From Bdellovibrio sp. GT3 (GTDB lineage: Bacteria; Bdellovibrionota; Bdellovibrionia; Bdellovibrionales; Bdellovibrionaceae), in assembly GCF_037996765.1 (NCBI RefSeq), contig NZ_JBBNAD010000005.1, positions 1,396,001 to 1,460,000 of the forward strand: a DNA stretch of 64,000 bases, in the 5' to 3' direction. Position numbers and translations under genes: made by a program. Of this stretch, positions 7,829-15,743 are shown piece by piece. The notes under the pieces were generated by a model. The model saw nothing but the letters and a program-made list of their open reading frames with translations, made no database searches and was not told the DNA's origin. Every line of letters starts with the position of its first letter. Within the stretch, counting starts at the first letter, position 1.

Positions 7829-9571
7829 TCTATAGTACTTCCAATCCAATAAGTTGTATTTGCGAAGAATTCGGTCCAATTGACCGCTGGATCGGGCCGT
7901 CTCCATCCACGCGTTAAGCAGGTCTTGAAGCTCAACAGGATTCTTGTTCTCGGGCGCTACTACCAGACTGAGGCTGTTGAAGCCGGTCAAAGAGGTGGGT
8001 TGCAATTCCAGATTCAGATGTTGCCGACGAAGCAGTGTGTAGCGCAAAACATTGTAATCACCCAATGCCAGGTCCACACGTCGTTCAATAATGGTTTTTA
8101 TCATTCTGTCAGCCACATCGTGCCCTTCTATTTTCGTGGATTTTTTAAACTCGGCAGGGTTCAGCTTCAATTCGGTTTCCTGTCCAAGTCTGGCAAAGGC
8201 AATCCGCATGTCCGTCAATGAATCCTTATCGACCACTCTCATGCGTACACCAGGGGTGAAGAGTGCCCCGGTGAATGAGATTCCCAGCTTCGGACCGACA
8301 GCTTGAAAATCTGGCTCATATCGCACAAGGTAGCTGGGCAATATGATGTAGTCGACGGACTTTGCCAATAAAGCTTTGGGAAGTTCGGCGTCGGTTAAAC
8401 TGACAATTTGAATTTTGATATCACTTTCCTTTGCGACACTGGTCAAAATATCGTGCAGATATCCGGTCCAGCTTTTTGGACCTTTTTCGCAAAGATAAGG
8501 ACAATTGGGGGAGATCCCAATTTTTATTGCCGGAAGTCTTTCCCGCTCCTTGGTGTTCAGGGGCTTTGCTTCGCTGGAGGGCATTCTGAAGTCTGAGGAA
8601 TGAGGTGATACGGTAGGAGTGCCGAGCCAGCCATTAAAGCCGCTGAGACTTTTGACCGTGACTGGATAGGTTGGAATCAGGACGCGGGCATTGACGGGCT
8701 TTTCCTCGAAGTGGTTTATCACCTGACGAGCGGTTTCGCGGCCGATTTCAGCGCAGTATTGTGAAGAGTCGATCACGGTAAGCCGTTTGCGACGAATGTT
8801 TTCAATGGCCTTGGGATCTCCGTCAACGGACGCGTGCAAAATTTCTTTGCGACCCTTGCTCCAAAGAGTGTCTGCTATCGTAATTCCCGCGCCATCGTTC
8901 ACTGTGAAAATCACATCGACGCTGTTTTTTTTGGGAAAGTCCCGCAAAATTTCCTGGGCCGCAACTTTGCCGGAATCAGGAGTGATCGCTTCATAGCGTT
9001 TAAGCACTGTGAACTTACGCCTTTTTGAGCGAAGAGCATCAAAGAAACCATCAACACGATTTATGACAGCGGACACTCGCAGGTACTCCACCAGAACAAT
9101 TCTAATTTCCTCCTCTTTGGGGATCAGGGAGGCGATGTAGATTCCATTGTCCCAGCCCGCTTGATAATTATCACTTGTGATATAGGAGGTCAGATTTCCC
9201 AAGAGTATGTATTGATCAAAACTGAAGACGGGAATCTTTGCGGCGTTCGCCTCCTGCAATGCTTTGCTGGCCGTCGCGAGATCGGGAGGCTGAATAATCA
9301 TGGCATCGGGTTTTTTGGGGAAAGCTTCTTCCAGTTGGTTGATTTGATTTAGAATTCCTTCTCGTCCATCGCCGGCGACATAAGGGACGAGTTCAATTTT
9401 TAATTCCGAAGCTGAGGTGTTGTGCTTGTCAATCTCCTGCTCGAGCCCTGCTCTCATTGCAACTTGGGCTTCGATTTTGTCACTCCAATAGAAGACATGG
9501 ACCTTGACGGTTCTTCCCCAGGCTGGGGAAGCGATCAGAATGAGAGTTGCGCAAAAGCTGATGAACTTCAT
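7826..9571 (-). CDS. Double periplasmic-binding-protein fusion
   Basis: I start at 9571 (MKFISFCATLILIASPAWG), a clean signal peptide; the open frame extends upstream without one. The mature protein joins two solute-binding folds. Residues about 20-335 resemble the type I sugar-binding family of ABC importers and two-component sensors (VKVHVFYWSDKIEAQV, AMIIQPPDLATA, FTVNDGAGI). Residues about 365-581 resemble SBP_bac_3 amino-acid-binding proteins (IKIGISPNCPYL, ending in an SGQLDRILRKYNL tail). No membrane helix or signalling domain follows, and no ABC transporter genes are adjacent. It may be an orphan periplasmic sensor with two ligands. The ribosome-binding site is weak. Confidence 0.8.
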   Translation of the reverse strand: MKFISFCATLILIASPAWGRTVKVHVFYWSDKIEAQVAMRAGLEQEIDKHNTSASELKIELVPYVAGDGREGILNQINQLEEAFPKKPDAMIIQPPDLATASKALQEANAAKIPVFSFDQYILLGNLTSYITSDNYQAGWDNGIYIASLIPKEEEIRIVLVEYLRVSAVINRVDGFFDALRSKRRKFTVLKRYEAITPDSGKVAAQEILRDFPKKNSVDVIFTVNDGAGITIADTLWSKGRKEILHASVDGDPKAIENIRRKRLTVIDSSQYCAEIGRETARQVINHFEEKPVNARVLIPTYPVTVKSLSGFNGWLGTPTVSPHSSDFRMPSSEAKPLNTKERERLPAIKIGISPNCPYLCEKGPKSWTGYLHDILTSVAKESDIKIQIVSLTDAELPKALLAKSVDYIILPSYLVRYEPDFQAVGPKLGISFTGALFTPGVRMRVVDKDSLTDMRIAFARLGQETELKLNPAEFKKSTKIEGHDVADRMIKTIIERRVDLALGDYNVLRYTLLRRQHLNLELQPTSLTGFNSLSLVVAPENKNPVELQDLLNAWMETARSSGQLDRILRKYNLLDWKYYR

Positions 9572-9727
9572 AGATGAAATTATATAGTTCTTAACATTTT
9601 TGGTAACGGTCCAATCGAATAGATCACGAATTCCTGTTGATTTGCATATGAGTTTGGGAATGTGAGACCACTTTGATTTTTGTAAAAAAATTGTTAAACA
9701 TCGCTGTTTCATTTTGAGAAAATCAAT

Positions 9728-9754
9728 TAAGGCCCGCTCGTTATTCACCGATAA
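9728..9754 (+). promoter_or_regulatory. Possible sigma-28 (FliA)-type promoter
   Basis: TAAG (9728-9731), a 15-base spacer and ACCGATAA (9747-9754). The FliA consensus is TAAA-N15-GCCGATAA, so 10 of 12 positions match. It lies 30 bases before the lipoprotein start at 9785. An 8-bp inverted repeat, TCACCGAT (9745-9752) and ATCGGTGA (9778-9785), brackets the predicted transcription start. Confidence 0.35.
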
Positions 9755-9784
9755 AATATCATCATTTTTGGGGTCGTATCGGTG

Positions 9785-11905
9785 ATGAAGTTACTTCGAG
9801 CAGCTATTTTAAATACTGTGTTAATTGCCAGTACCAGCGGATGTACGTTGGAGCTGGCTGTTCAGGATTTGAGTTCGGGTTCGATGGGTGAGCTCGAAAG
9901 CATTTCCATCGATAGCACCGTCACTATTTCCGGTGTTAAGTACACTGATAATATCGCACCTTCTTTAACTTTTTCCGTGGCAACTCTGACTCCCGCACAA
10001 ATGAAAATCAGCGACAATGCCAACTGTACGGGAGGATCTTGGGTGGCTTATGCGTCAACGCTGGGCTCTCACTCACTGACGGCAGGGGATGGAACAAAGG
10101 ATTTGTCGGTGCAATTCAAAAGCTCCGCAGGGGATGTCACCTCCTGCGTGAATACCCAGGTTGTGTTGGACACCTCTGTACCGACGGGTGCCTCCATCGC
10201 CATCGCTGCGGATTACGTGGATGGTTCGTCTGTTAACTTTGTCAAAAACTCAAGTCCGACATTTACTCTGAGTGCCAGCGATCCGACTCTTTATCAGATG
10301 CAGTTTTCAAATACGGCAAACTGTTCGACAGGTTCATACGAGGACTTTTCGTCCAGCAAATCCTGGGCACTTTCTGCGGGTGAAGGTGCAAAAAGCATTT
10401 CAGTGAAGTTTCGTGATCGGTTCAATCATGATTCCAGCTGTGTGTCAGTGGATGCTGTTTTGGATTCAACTTCAAGCGTGACACCTGTTGTGGAGTTGGC
10501 TTTTGGCGCAGACGGCGTGGGCTCGATGACCTACACTCCGAAAGTGTATGTTAAAAATTTGGCGGCGAACGAGGCTGCGGATGCGACGCACGCCGGTTTT
10601 TTGGATTACCAGGGCCGCATTGTAAGAGTCAGTGACGGTCAGGCGGCTCAAGCCTGGAGTACTTTGGGAAGCGGTGGAACCCTACAAGCGACAGGACTGA
10701 CACTTGTTGACGGTGTCAACTATCGCTGGGAAATCCAGTCACGAGATAGAGCCGGTAATACTTCGGCGTCCGTGTCGGTCACTTGGACCGCAACGGTGAC
10801 TCCTGCTTATTTACTTTCCCTTCAAAACAGAACTCCCTCCACGGAGTTTGAAAGTTCCGCGTTCACGGTCAGCGGTATTCATGGAACTTTGAATGTGACT
10901 GTTGATAATGGCGCCAAAGTTTGTGCAACACCTTGTGCTGATTGGAGTGCTGCCGGCACCTCGCTATCAGTATCTTCCGGTGCATCGTTCACTTTGAAAA
11001 TGAATTCACCGGCAGCGGGTGCGCGCACCTCAAATCTGATCGTGGGTTCCTTTGCAACCACCTGGAAAATTTCAACTGGTGAATTGTGTCCGGCAAACTA
11101 CGTTTTGATCCCTGGTGAAAACGGCACTCTACAGAATGAATTCTGTGTAGCCAAGTACGAGATGAAGATCGCAGGTGATGATGATGGCTATCAAACGTAC
11201 AATCCAGCTTTTATAGCTGATTCCCGACCTACAGGCACTTCCTGGCGCGATATCAACCTGACTCAAATGACCACCCACTGTCAGGCTTTGGGTGCAGGTT
11301 TTGATTTGCCGACAAATTCCCAATGGAATGTCATTGCCCGAAACATCGCTGGCGTTGCCGGCAATTGGAGCACTGGCGCCGTGGGCTCAGGTCAATTGAA
11401 TCAGGGGAATCGCAGCAGCAGTGATCAGGAGCCCGCAGATGCGAACGATAACTATGCCTGCGCCAATCTTCCGGGGTTTTCTTATCCGGCAGACACCGCG
11501 ACATGTTCCGATTCCGTCTGGCATAACTTTAAACGAACGCACAAGCTGTCGAATGGCTCTGTGTTGTGGGATTTTTCAGGCGGTTCCTGGGAGGGCGTTA
11601 AATACTCTTATCCCGATACATTTACGGGGACCAATGACCTTGTCGCCAACTACACTGACAGTAACTATTTTAAAATCCTGGCGGGAGCGTTGGGCTTCAC
11701 TTGTCTAGGTCCTGCAGGTGGTAATGAGTTCTGTGGATTTGGTAAAGCATGGGTGAATGATTCCCGACCAGCAAGTGCATTGTTTCGTGGTGGCAGTGCC
11801 AGCAACGGGCAACAGGCGGGTGTCTTTGCCATTGACCTCGACTATGATTCAACACACTCCGACGGGGGACATGGTTTTAGATGCATTTCTCCGTTAGTTA
11901 ACTAG
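9785..11905 (+). CDS. Large lipoprotein with Ig-like repeats and a FGE-like C-terminus
   Basis: A 706-residue exported protein. The N-terminus ends in STSGC, a relaxed lipobox. Residues about 40-330 hold repeated beta-sandwich-like units in which CVNTQVVLDTSVPTG and CVSVDAVLDSTSSVTP recur, each preceded by a NC-x-x-G segment. Residues about 435-706 (CPANYVLIPG, FCVAKYEMKI, DLPTNSQW, GHGFRCIS) follow the formylglycine-generating-enzyme/sulfatase-modifying fold, here probably a binding or adhesion domain rather than an enzyme. A GTG at 9782 is an alternative start. The gene is divergent from the binding-protein fusion, and a FliA-like promoter precedes it. Confidence 0.8.
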   Translation: MKLLRAAILNTVLIASTSGCTLELAVQDLSSGSMGELESISIDSTVTISGVKYTDNIAPSLTFSVATLTPAQMKISDNANCTGGSWVAYASTLGSHSLTAGDGTKDLSVQFKSSAGDVTSCVNTQVVLDTSVPTGASIAIAADYVDGSSVNFVKNSSPTFTLSASDPTLYQMQFSNTANCSTGSYEDFSSSKSWALSAGEGAKSISVKFRDRFNHDSSCVSVDAVLDSTSSVTPVVELAFGADGVGSMTYTPKVYVKNLAANEAADATHAGFLDYQGRIVRVSDGQAAQAWSTLGSGGTLQATGLTLVDGVNYRWEIQSRDRAGNTSASVSVTWTATVTPAYLLSLQNRTPSTEFESSAFTVSGIHGTLNVTVDNGAKVCATPCADWSAAGTSLSVSSGASFTLKMNSPAAGARTSNLIVGSFATTWKISTGELCPANYVLIPGENGTLQNEFCVAKYEMKIAGDDDGYQTYNPAFIADSRPTGTSWRDINLTQMTTHCQALGAGFDLPTNSQWNVIARNIAGVAGNWSTGAVGSGQLNQGNRSSSDQEPADANDNYACANLPGFSYPADTATCSDSVWHNFKRTHKLSNGSVLWDFSGGSWEGVKYSYPDTFTGTNDLVANYTDSNYFKILAGALGFTCLGPAGGNEFCGFGKAWVNDSRPASALFRGGSASNGQQAGVFAIDLDYDSTHSDGGHGFRCISPLVN

Positions 11906-11957
11906 CCCTGCTGCAAAACATGCATCGCACGCGGTTCCCCAAGTTTATAATGTGTCC

Positions 11958-12749
11958 ATGCAGGCATGGATCATTCTGTGTATACTATTTTTTGCTTCTG
12001 TAAGCGCAGACGCGACTGCTGTGGAAGAACCGTGTGCCCGGAATTTTGAAGTGGGTGTTGCTGACTATGCTCCGGTTTTCATGCGCGAAAAAGGCAAACG
12101 TTTGGGTATTGGGCTTGATATTTCCAAGGAGCTGAGTCGTCGGACAGGTTGCAACTATTCGGTGACCGAATACACTCGTCCAGCGGCATTATCCCGGATG
12201 CGCCAGGGACGGATGGATTTGTTTCTGTTGGCAGGTTCACAGCATGAATTTGAAGGCATCGGAACTTTTGTAGTGTTGTCAGATGCGGAACGCTCGCTCA
12301 CTTACTTAAATTCACTCAACAAAAGTTATTTAAATATCGAGAGCTTTCTTGCCGACAAAAAAATGCGAGTGGGTGTGATGATTGGATCTCATTCGACTTG
12401 GACGCCGGAAGAATTGGCTGTCTTAAATGCAGAAGGCCGTGCTGTCGGGGCTCCAAATCCAGAGGGTCTGTTTAAAATGTTAAAGGCGGGACGCGTTCAG
12501 GCGGTTCTGTTTCCCACGGCGACAACACTATACTATCTCAACAGATTAAAAATGACTTCGCTCGTAACAAGATTGCCTGATACCAAAACCAACAGTCCGG
12601 TGGGCTATGTTTATTCCCAAAGACGTTTGACGCCCAAAGAAGTTGAAATGCTCACGAAGCATTTGGAAGCGATGAGGGTGGATGGAACTCTTAAGAGAAT
12701 ATTTGATCATTACTACGAATCAAACTCTCCAGTTCTGCGGATTAAGTGA
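11958..12749 (+). CDS. Periplasmic solute-binding protein, SBP_bac_3 type
   Basis: A 263-residue exported protein with a signal peptide (MQAWIILCILFFASVSADA). The mature part has the type II binding-protein layout: FEVGVADYAPVF strand, GLDISKELSRRTGCNYSV, RPAALSRMRQGRMDLFL, and a closing VDGTLKRIFDHYY segment. ABC permease and ATPase genes are absent nearby, so it may be a stand-alone sensor, like the second half of the 7826-9571 protein. A GTG six bases upstream (11952) is an alternative start. Ligand unknown. Confidence 0.78.
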   Translation: MQAWIILCILFFASVSADATAVEEPCARNFEVGVADYAPVFMREKGKRLGIGLDISKELSRRTGCNYSVTEYTRPAALSRMRQGRMDLFLLAGSQHEFEGIGTFVVLSDAERSLTYLNSLNKSYLNIESFLADKKMRVGVMIGSHSTWTPEELAVLNAEGRAVGAPNPEGLFKMLKAGRVQAVLFPTATTLYYLNRLKMTSLVTRLPDTKTNSPVGYVYSQRRLTPKEVEMLTKHLEAMRVDGTLKRIFDHYYESNSPVLRIK

Positions 12750-12806
12750 AATAATTTCCATTTAACCGAAGTACCACTGAGCGTGTCCCATCCATAGGAG
12801 GGGCCA

Positions 12807-13445
12807 ATGCTCACAGCGAAATGGATTTCGCTCATTGTCGTGTTCAACCTATTCAGCTTACAAGGATGGGCAGCTGGATACGGCAGCCTAAACCAATCGG
12901 AGAAATTAGTAACGCGAAAGAATCCTTTGAAAGGCCTCAGCCTGGTGATGCCTTCTTTTGTGGTGCATGGGGTTTCTCCGGGGCCCAACGCTTCGACTTA
13001 CATGCCTCGCAAAGTCGATGGGAAAGGGGCCACTGTGATCACGCCTGGGGTGGGATTGGAATATGTGGCGGAAAGCGGGCTGACCCTGCTCGCGGCCTTT
13101 GTGAAGGATTGTTATGACAATCCAGCAGGAGCCTTGCAGATCGGGGAGACATTCAAGGTTTCGGACCGCACGCAATGGGGGCTGACGTTTGGGGTGTACG
13201 CAAGGCAGACGCCGAAGACCTGTGACACGTACTTTGACGGAAGACGCGAGGTAACTGAGTGTTATGAGATCGACGGGTATCGAATGAAGTTTATGACCAG
13301 TCTTGGTGGTCATTCAGTTGATATCTTACCGATGCCGTTTTTGCACTTTACGACGGCTTTGTATAAATCCCGGGATTTTAGAGTGGATTTTAAAGTGATG
13401 AGCAATTTCGTTCTGAACGAGTTTGGCCTGGCGATACCGTTTTAA
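12807..13445 (+). CDS. Exported protein, possible small outer-membrane protein
   Basis: A 212-residue protein with a strong AGGAGG site and a signal peptide ending near GWAAG. The mature part alternates polar and hydrophobic residues (GLTLLAAFVKDCYDN, TQWGLTFGVYARQT, DFRVDFKVMSNFVL) and ends in a phenylalanine (GLAIPF), both typical of outer-membrane beta barrels with about eight strands. Two or three cysteines lie in the middle. I recognise no family by name; PagP-like acyltransferases and uncharacterised barrels are candidates. It ends at a bidirectional terminator. Confidence 0.7.
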   Translation: MLTAKWISLIVVFNLFSLQGWAAGYGSLNQSEKLVTRKNPLKGLSLVMPSFVVHGVSPGPNASTYMPRKVDGKGATVITPGVGLEYVAESGLTLLAAFVKDCYDNPAGALQIGETFKVSDRTQWGLTFGVYARQTPKTCDTYFDGRREVTECYEIDGYRMKFMTSLGGHSVDILPMPFLHFTTALYKSRDFRVDFKVMSNFVLNEFGLAIPF

Positions 13446-13448
13446 TAA

Positions 13449-13478
13449 AAAAGCCACTCATTTTAGGAGTGGCTTTTT
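13449..13478. terminator. Bidirectional Rho-independent terminator
   Basis: AAGCCACTC (13451-13459) and GAGTGGCTT (13467-13475) form a 9-bp stem, with an A run before and a T run after. It serves the convergent genes ending at 13445 and 13482. Confidence 0.9.
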
Positions 13479-13481
13479 GCT

Positions 13482-14867
13482 TTAGAGCACTTTTCCTGGA
13501 TTCATGATGTTGTCAGGATCAAATACTTTTTTGATTCCCTTCATCAGATCAATTTCCGCATTGGAGCGGGTGTAGTTCAGGAAGGACTTCTTAGTCAACC
13601 CGACACCATGCTCGGCACTGATCGAACCTTGATACTTTTTAACCGCATCAAAAACCATCACATCGACTTTGCGGCATTCCTGAACAAATTCCTCTTTGCT
13701 CATACCTTGAGGTCGCAAAATGTTGATATGCAGATTTCCGTCGCCGATATGGCCAAACCAAACAACTTCCCAGTTGGGATATGCACCGGACAGCACTTTT
13801 TCAAGGTCTGCCATAAATGGCGGAACTCTGGAAATAGCCACAGAGATATCATTTTTGTACGGGGAGTATTTCGCCAGGGATTCAGAGATGTCCTCGCGGT
13901 ATCTCCAGAATGTCGTCGCTTGCGTGTCTGATTGGGAAATAACACCATCAACCACCCAGCCGTCTTCAGCACATTGGCCAAAGACTTCCAGTGCCTTTTC
14001 TTCGTCGGCCTCAGAGCGAATTTCCACTTCTGCCAGAACATAGAACGAAGCTTGAGTTTCAAGCGGCATTGGCAAGCCTGTGTTTTCCAAAACTTTTGCC
14101 AGTGCCTTATCTGAAAACATCTCAAAAGCCACCAGGGACGTTTGAGTTTTGAATTTTCCAAAGATTTTCATCACAGCTTCAAGGCCGCTAACCGCCATTA
14201 CCAGAACCTTCATAGGCGGGGGAGCTGGTGCCAGACGAATTGTCGCTTCCGTGATAAATCCCAAAGTCCCTTCGGCGCCGATGAACAGATGGCGCAGATC
14301 ATAGCCTGTCGCATTTTTTACCAGTCCGTTGTTAAGCTCCAGAATTTCCCCGGTGCCGGTGACGACTTTCAAGCCTGCCACCCAGTCACGAGTCAGCCCG
14401 TAGCGAACGACTTTGATACCGCCGGCATTGGTGGAGATGTTTCCGCCCATCTGGGAGGAACCGGTCGCTGCGAAATCCACCGGATAGAAAAGATTTTTCG
14501 AGTGCGCGAACTCCTGCAGAGTTTCCGTCACCACTCCGGCTTCAATGATCACGGTCTGATCAATCGAGCTGAAGTCTTTGATTTTGTTCATCTGATCAAA
14601 AGAAACAACGACTTCACCCTGAGTCGCAACAGCCGCCCCGGAAAGTCCGGTGCGACCTCCTGATGGAACCAGAGCGATTTTGTTTTTACGTGCCCATTTT
14701 ACCAGGGCGGAGACTTGTTCAGTCGTGTGTGGGAAAACAATAGCCGAAGCTTTGATGTCGAAATAGGTTGTCCAGTCTTTGCCCCAGTACTTTAAGCTTT
14801 CCTCGTCGGTTTTGATCTGGTCTTTTTTTAGAAAACTATCAAGCTCGAGGAGAGTCGCTGGTGCCAT
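13482..14867 (-). CDS. FAD-linked oxidase, GlcD / D-2-hydroxyacid dehydrogenase type
   Basis: A 461-residue flavoprotein of the FAD-binding type 4 family. The N-terminal FAD (PCMH) domain shows VPSGGRTGLSGAAV and the NISTNAGGIKVVRYG block. The C-terminal oxidase domain shows the metal and substrate motif FGHIGDGNLHINI and ISAEHGVGLTKK, with the closing DPDNIMNPGKVL. The family oxidises D-2-hydroxy acids (glycolate, D-lactate, D-2-hydroxyglutarate) and passes electrons to quinone or another acceptor. No GlcE/GlcF partners are adjacent, which favours a single-subunit D-lactate or D-2-hydroxyglutarate dehydrogenase. It is the last gene of a run that starts with BolA. Confidence 0.9.
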   Translation of the reverse strand: MAPATLLELDSFLKKDQIKTDEESLKYWGKDWTTYFDIKASAIVFPHTTEQVSALVKWARKNKIALVPSGGRTGLSGAAVATQGEVVVSFDQMNKIKDFSSIDQTVIIEAGVVTETLQEFAHSKNLFYPVDFAATGSSQMGGNISTNAGGIKVVRYGLTRDWVAGLKVVTGTGEILELNNGLVKNATGYDLRHLFIGAEGTLGFITEATIRLAPAPPPMKVLVMAVSGLEAVMKIFGKFKTQTSLVAFEMFSDKALAKVLENTGLPMPLETQASFYVLAEVEIRSEADEEKALEVFGQCAEDGWVVDGVISQSDTQATTFWRYREDISESLAKYSPYKNDISVAISRVPPFMADLEKVLSGAYPNWEVVWFGHIGDGNLHINILRPQGMSKEEFVQECRKVDVMVFDAVKKYQGSISAEHGVGLTKKSFLNYTRSNAEIDLMKGIKKVFDPDNIMNPGKVL

Positions 14868-14876
14868 GGTGATATC

Positions 14877-15086
14877 CTATTCCTGGTCGTGAACGGGCCG
14901 GTAAAAATCTTTCAGTGTTCTTATTCTAAAGAAAGCATAGATGGGACACAAGCCCCAAGCAGCGGTGAACAGACCGTAAATACCGATGTAAGTCCAGAAG
15001 GGACCCCCAGCGATGGCGTAAGCGGTCAGTCCTACGCCAAGGATGAATCTAAGAGTGCGGTCCCAAGTGGCGACATTGCATCTCAT
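14877..15086 (-). CDS. DUF2892 (YgaP-type) small membrane protein
   Basis: A 69-residue protein with two hydrophobic segments. MRCNVATWDRTLRFILGVGL and the GLFTAAWGLCPIY segment match the DUF2892 family found alone or attached to rhodanese domains (YgaP). It starts two bases after the glutaredoxin stop codon, so the two are cotranscribed. A role in sulfur or redox handling is suggested by the neighbours only. Confidence 0.82.
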   Translation of the reverse strand: MRCNVATWDRTLRFILGVGLTAYAIAGGPFWTYIGIYGLFTAAWGLCPIYAFFRIRTLKDFYRPVHDQE

Positions 15087-15087
15087 T

Positions 15088-15393
15088 TTACTTTAGAAGT
15101 TCCTGTAGCTCACCAGATTGGTACATTTCCATCATGATGTCAGAACCGCCAACAAGTTGGTGATTCACGTACAACTGAGGGATCGTCGGCCAGTTGCCGT
15201 ATTCTTTGATACCAGAACGGATCTCTTCGTCATCAAGCACATTCACGTCTTGAAACTGAACGCCGATGTCCTGAAGAATTGCGCAGGCACGTGCAGAGAA
15301 ACCGCACATTGGAAATTGTTGAGTGCCTTTCATGAAAAGCACCACTTTGTTCGATTTAACGATACCGTCGATTTTTTGTAGAGTTGGAGACAT
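15088..15393 (-). CDS. grxD: Monothiol glutaredoxin, Grx4 type
   Basis: A 101-residue protein carrying the CGFS active site at Cys30 (MKGTQQFPMCGFSARA), and the glutathione-binding residues of the WPTIPQLYV and LVGGSDIMMEM segments. CGFS glutaredoxins bind a [2Fe-2S] cluster with glutathione and deliver or sense iron-sulfur clusters. They are known partners of BolA proteins, and a BolA gene lies 26 bases upstream on the same strand. Full length for the family. Confidence 0.95.
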   Translation of the reverse strand: MSPTLQKIDGIVKSNKVVLFMKGTQQFPMCGFSARACAILQDIGVQFQDVNVLDDEEIRSGIKEYGNWPTIPQLYVNHQLVGGSDIMMEMYQSGELQELLK

Positions 15394-15419
15394 AAAATTC
15401 CTCGTTTTAAATACTTATC

Positions 15420-15647
15420 TTAAACTATTTTGGTTTTAATGGAGAGTGCGTGGACTTCACCGGTTTTAAGTTCTGGTCCAAAGCAAGCCATCACTTGTTG
15501 ATGTTGCTGGATTCGAGTCAGGCCCGCGAATTTGGAGCTTTCCACGTATACTTCCCAATGATCCTGAGTTCCTGTTAGATCGAAAATTTCGATTTTACAG
15601 TTTGGGTAAGTTTCTTCTAGGCGTTGTTTCATTTGCTCTTGAGTCAT
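15420..15647 (-). CDS. BolA family protein
   Basis: A 75-residue BolA-fold protein, of the short IbaG-like size. The conserved pattern is seen as DHWEVYVESSKFAGLTRIQQHQQVM and GEVHALSIKT, with the two histidines typical of the cluster-binding site. BolA proteins form [2Fe-2S]-bridged heterodimers with CGFS glutaredoxins. The grxD gene follows directly, so a cytoplasmic iron-sulfur trafficking or iron-sensing pair is the natural reading. First gene of the minus-strand run to 13482. Confidence 0.92.
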   Translation of the reverse strand: MTQEQMKQRLEETYPNCKIEIFDLTGTQDHWEVYVESSKFAGLTRIQQHQQVMACFGPELKTGEVHALSIKTKIV

Positions 15648-15743
15648 GGGGGCAACCTACCAGAGTGCCCACTTTATGTCCAGAGGCGGCAGTGGGCGGG
15701 CGGAACCTTGTTTTAACGTGTCGCGACAGTGTAGGATGTGCCT

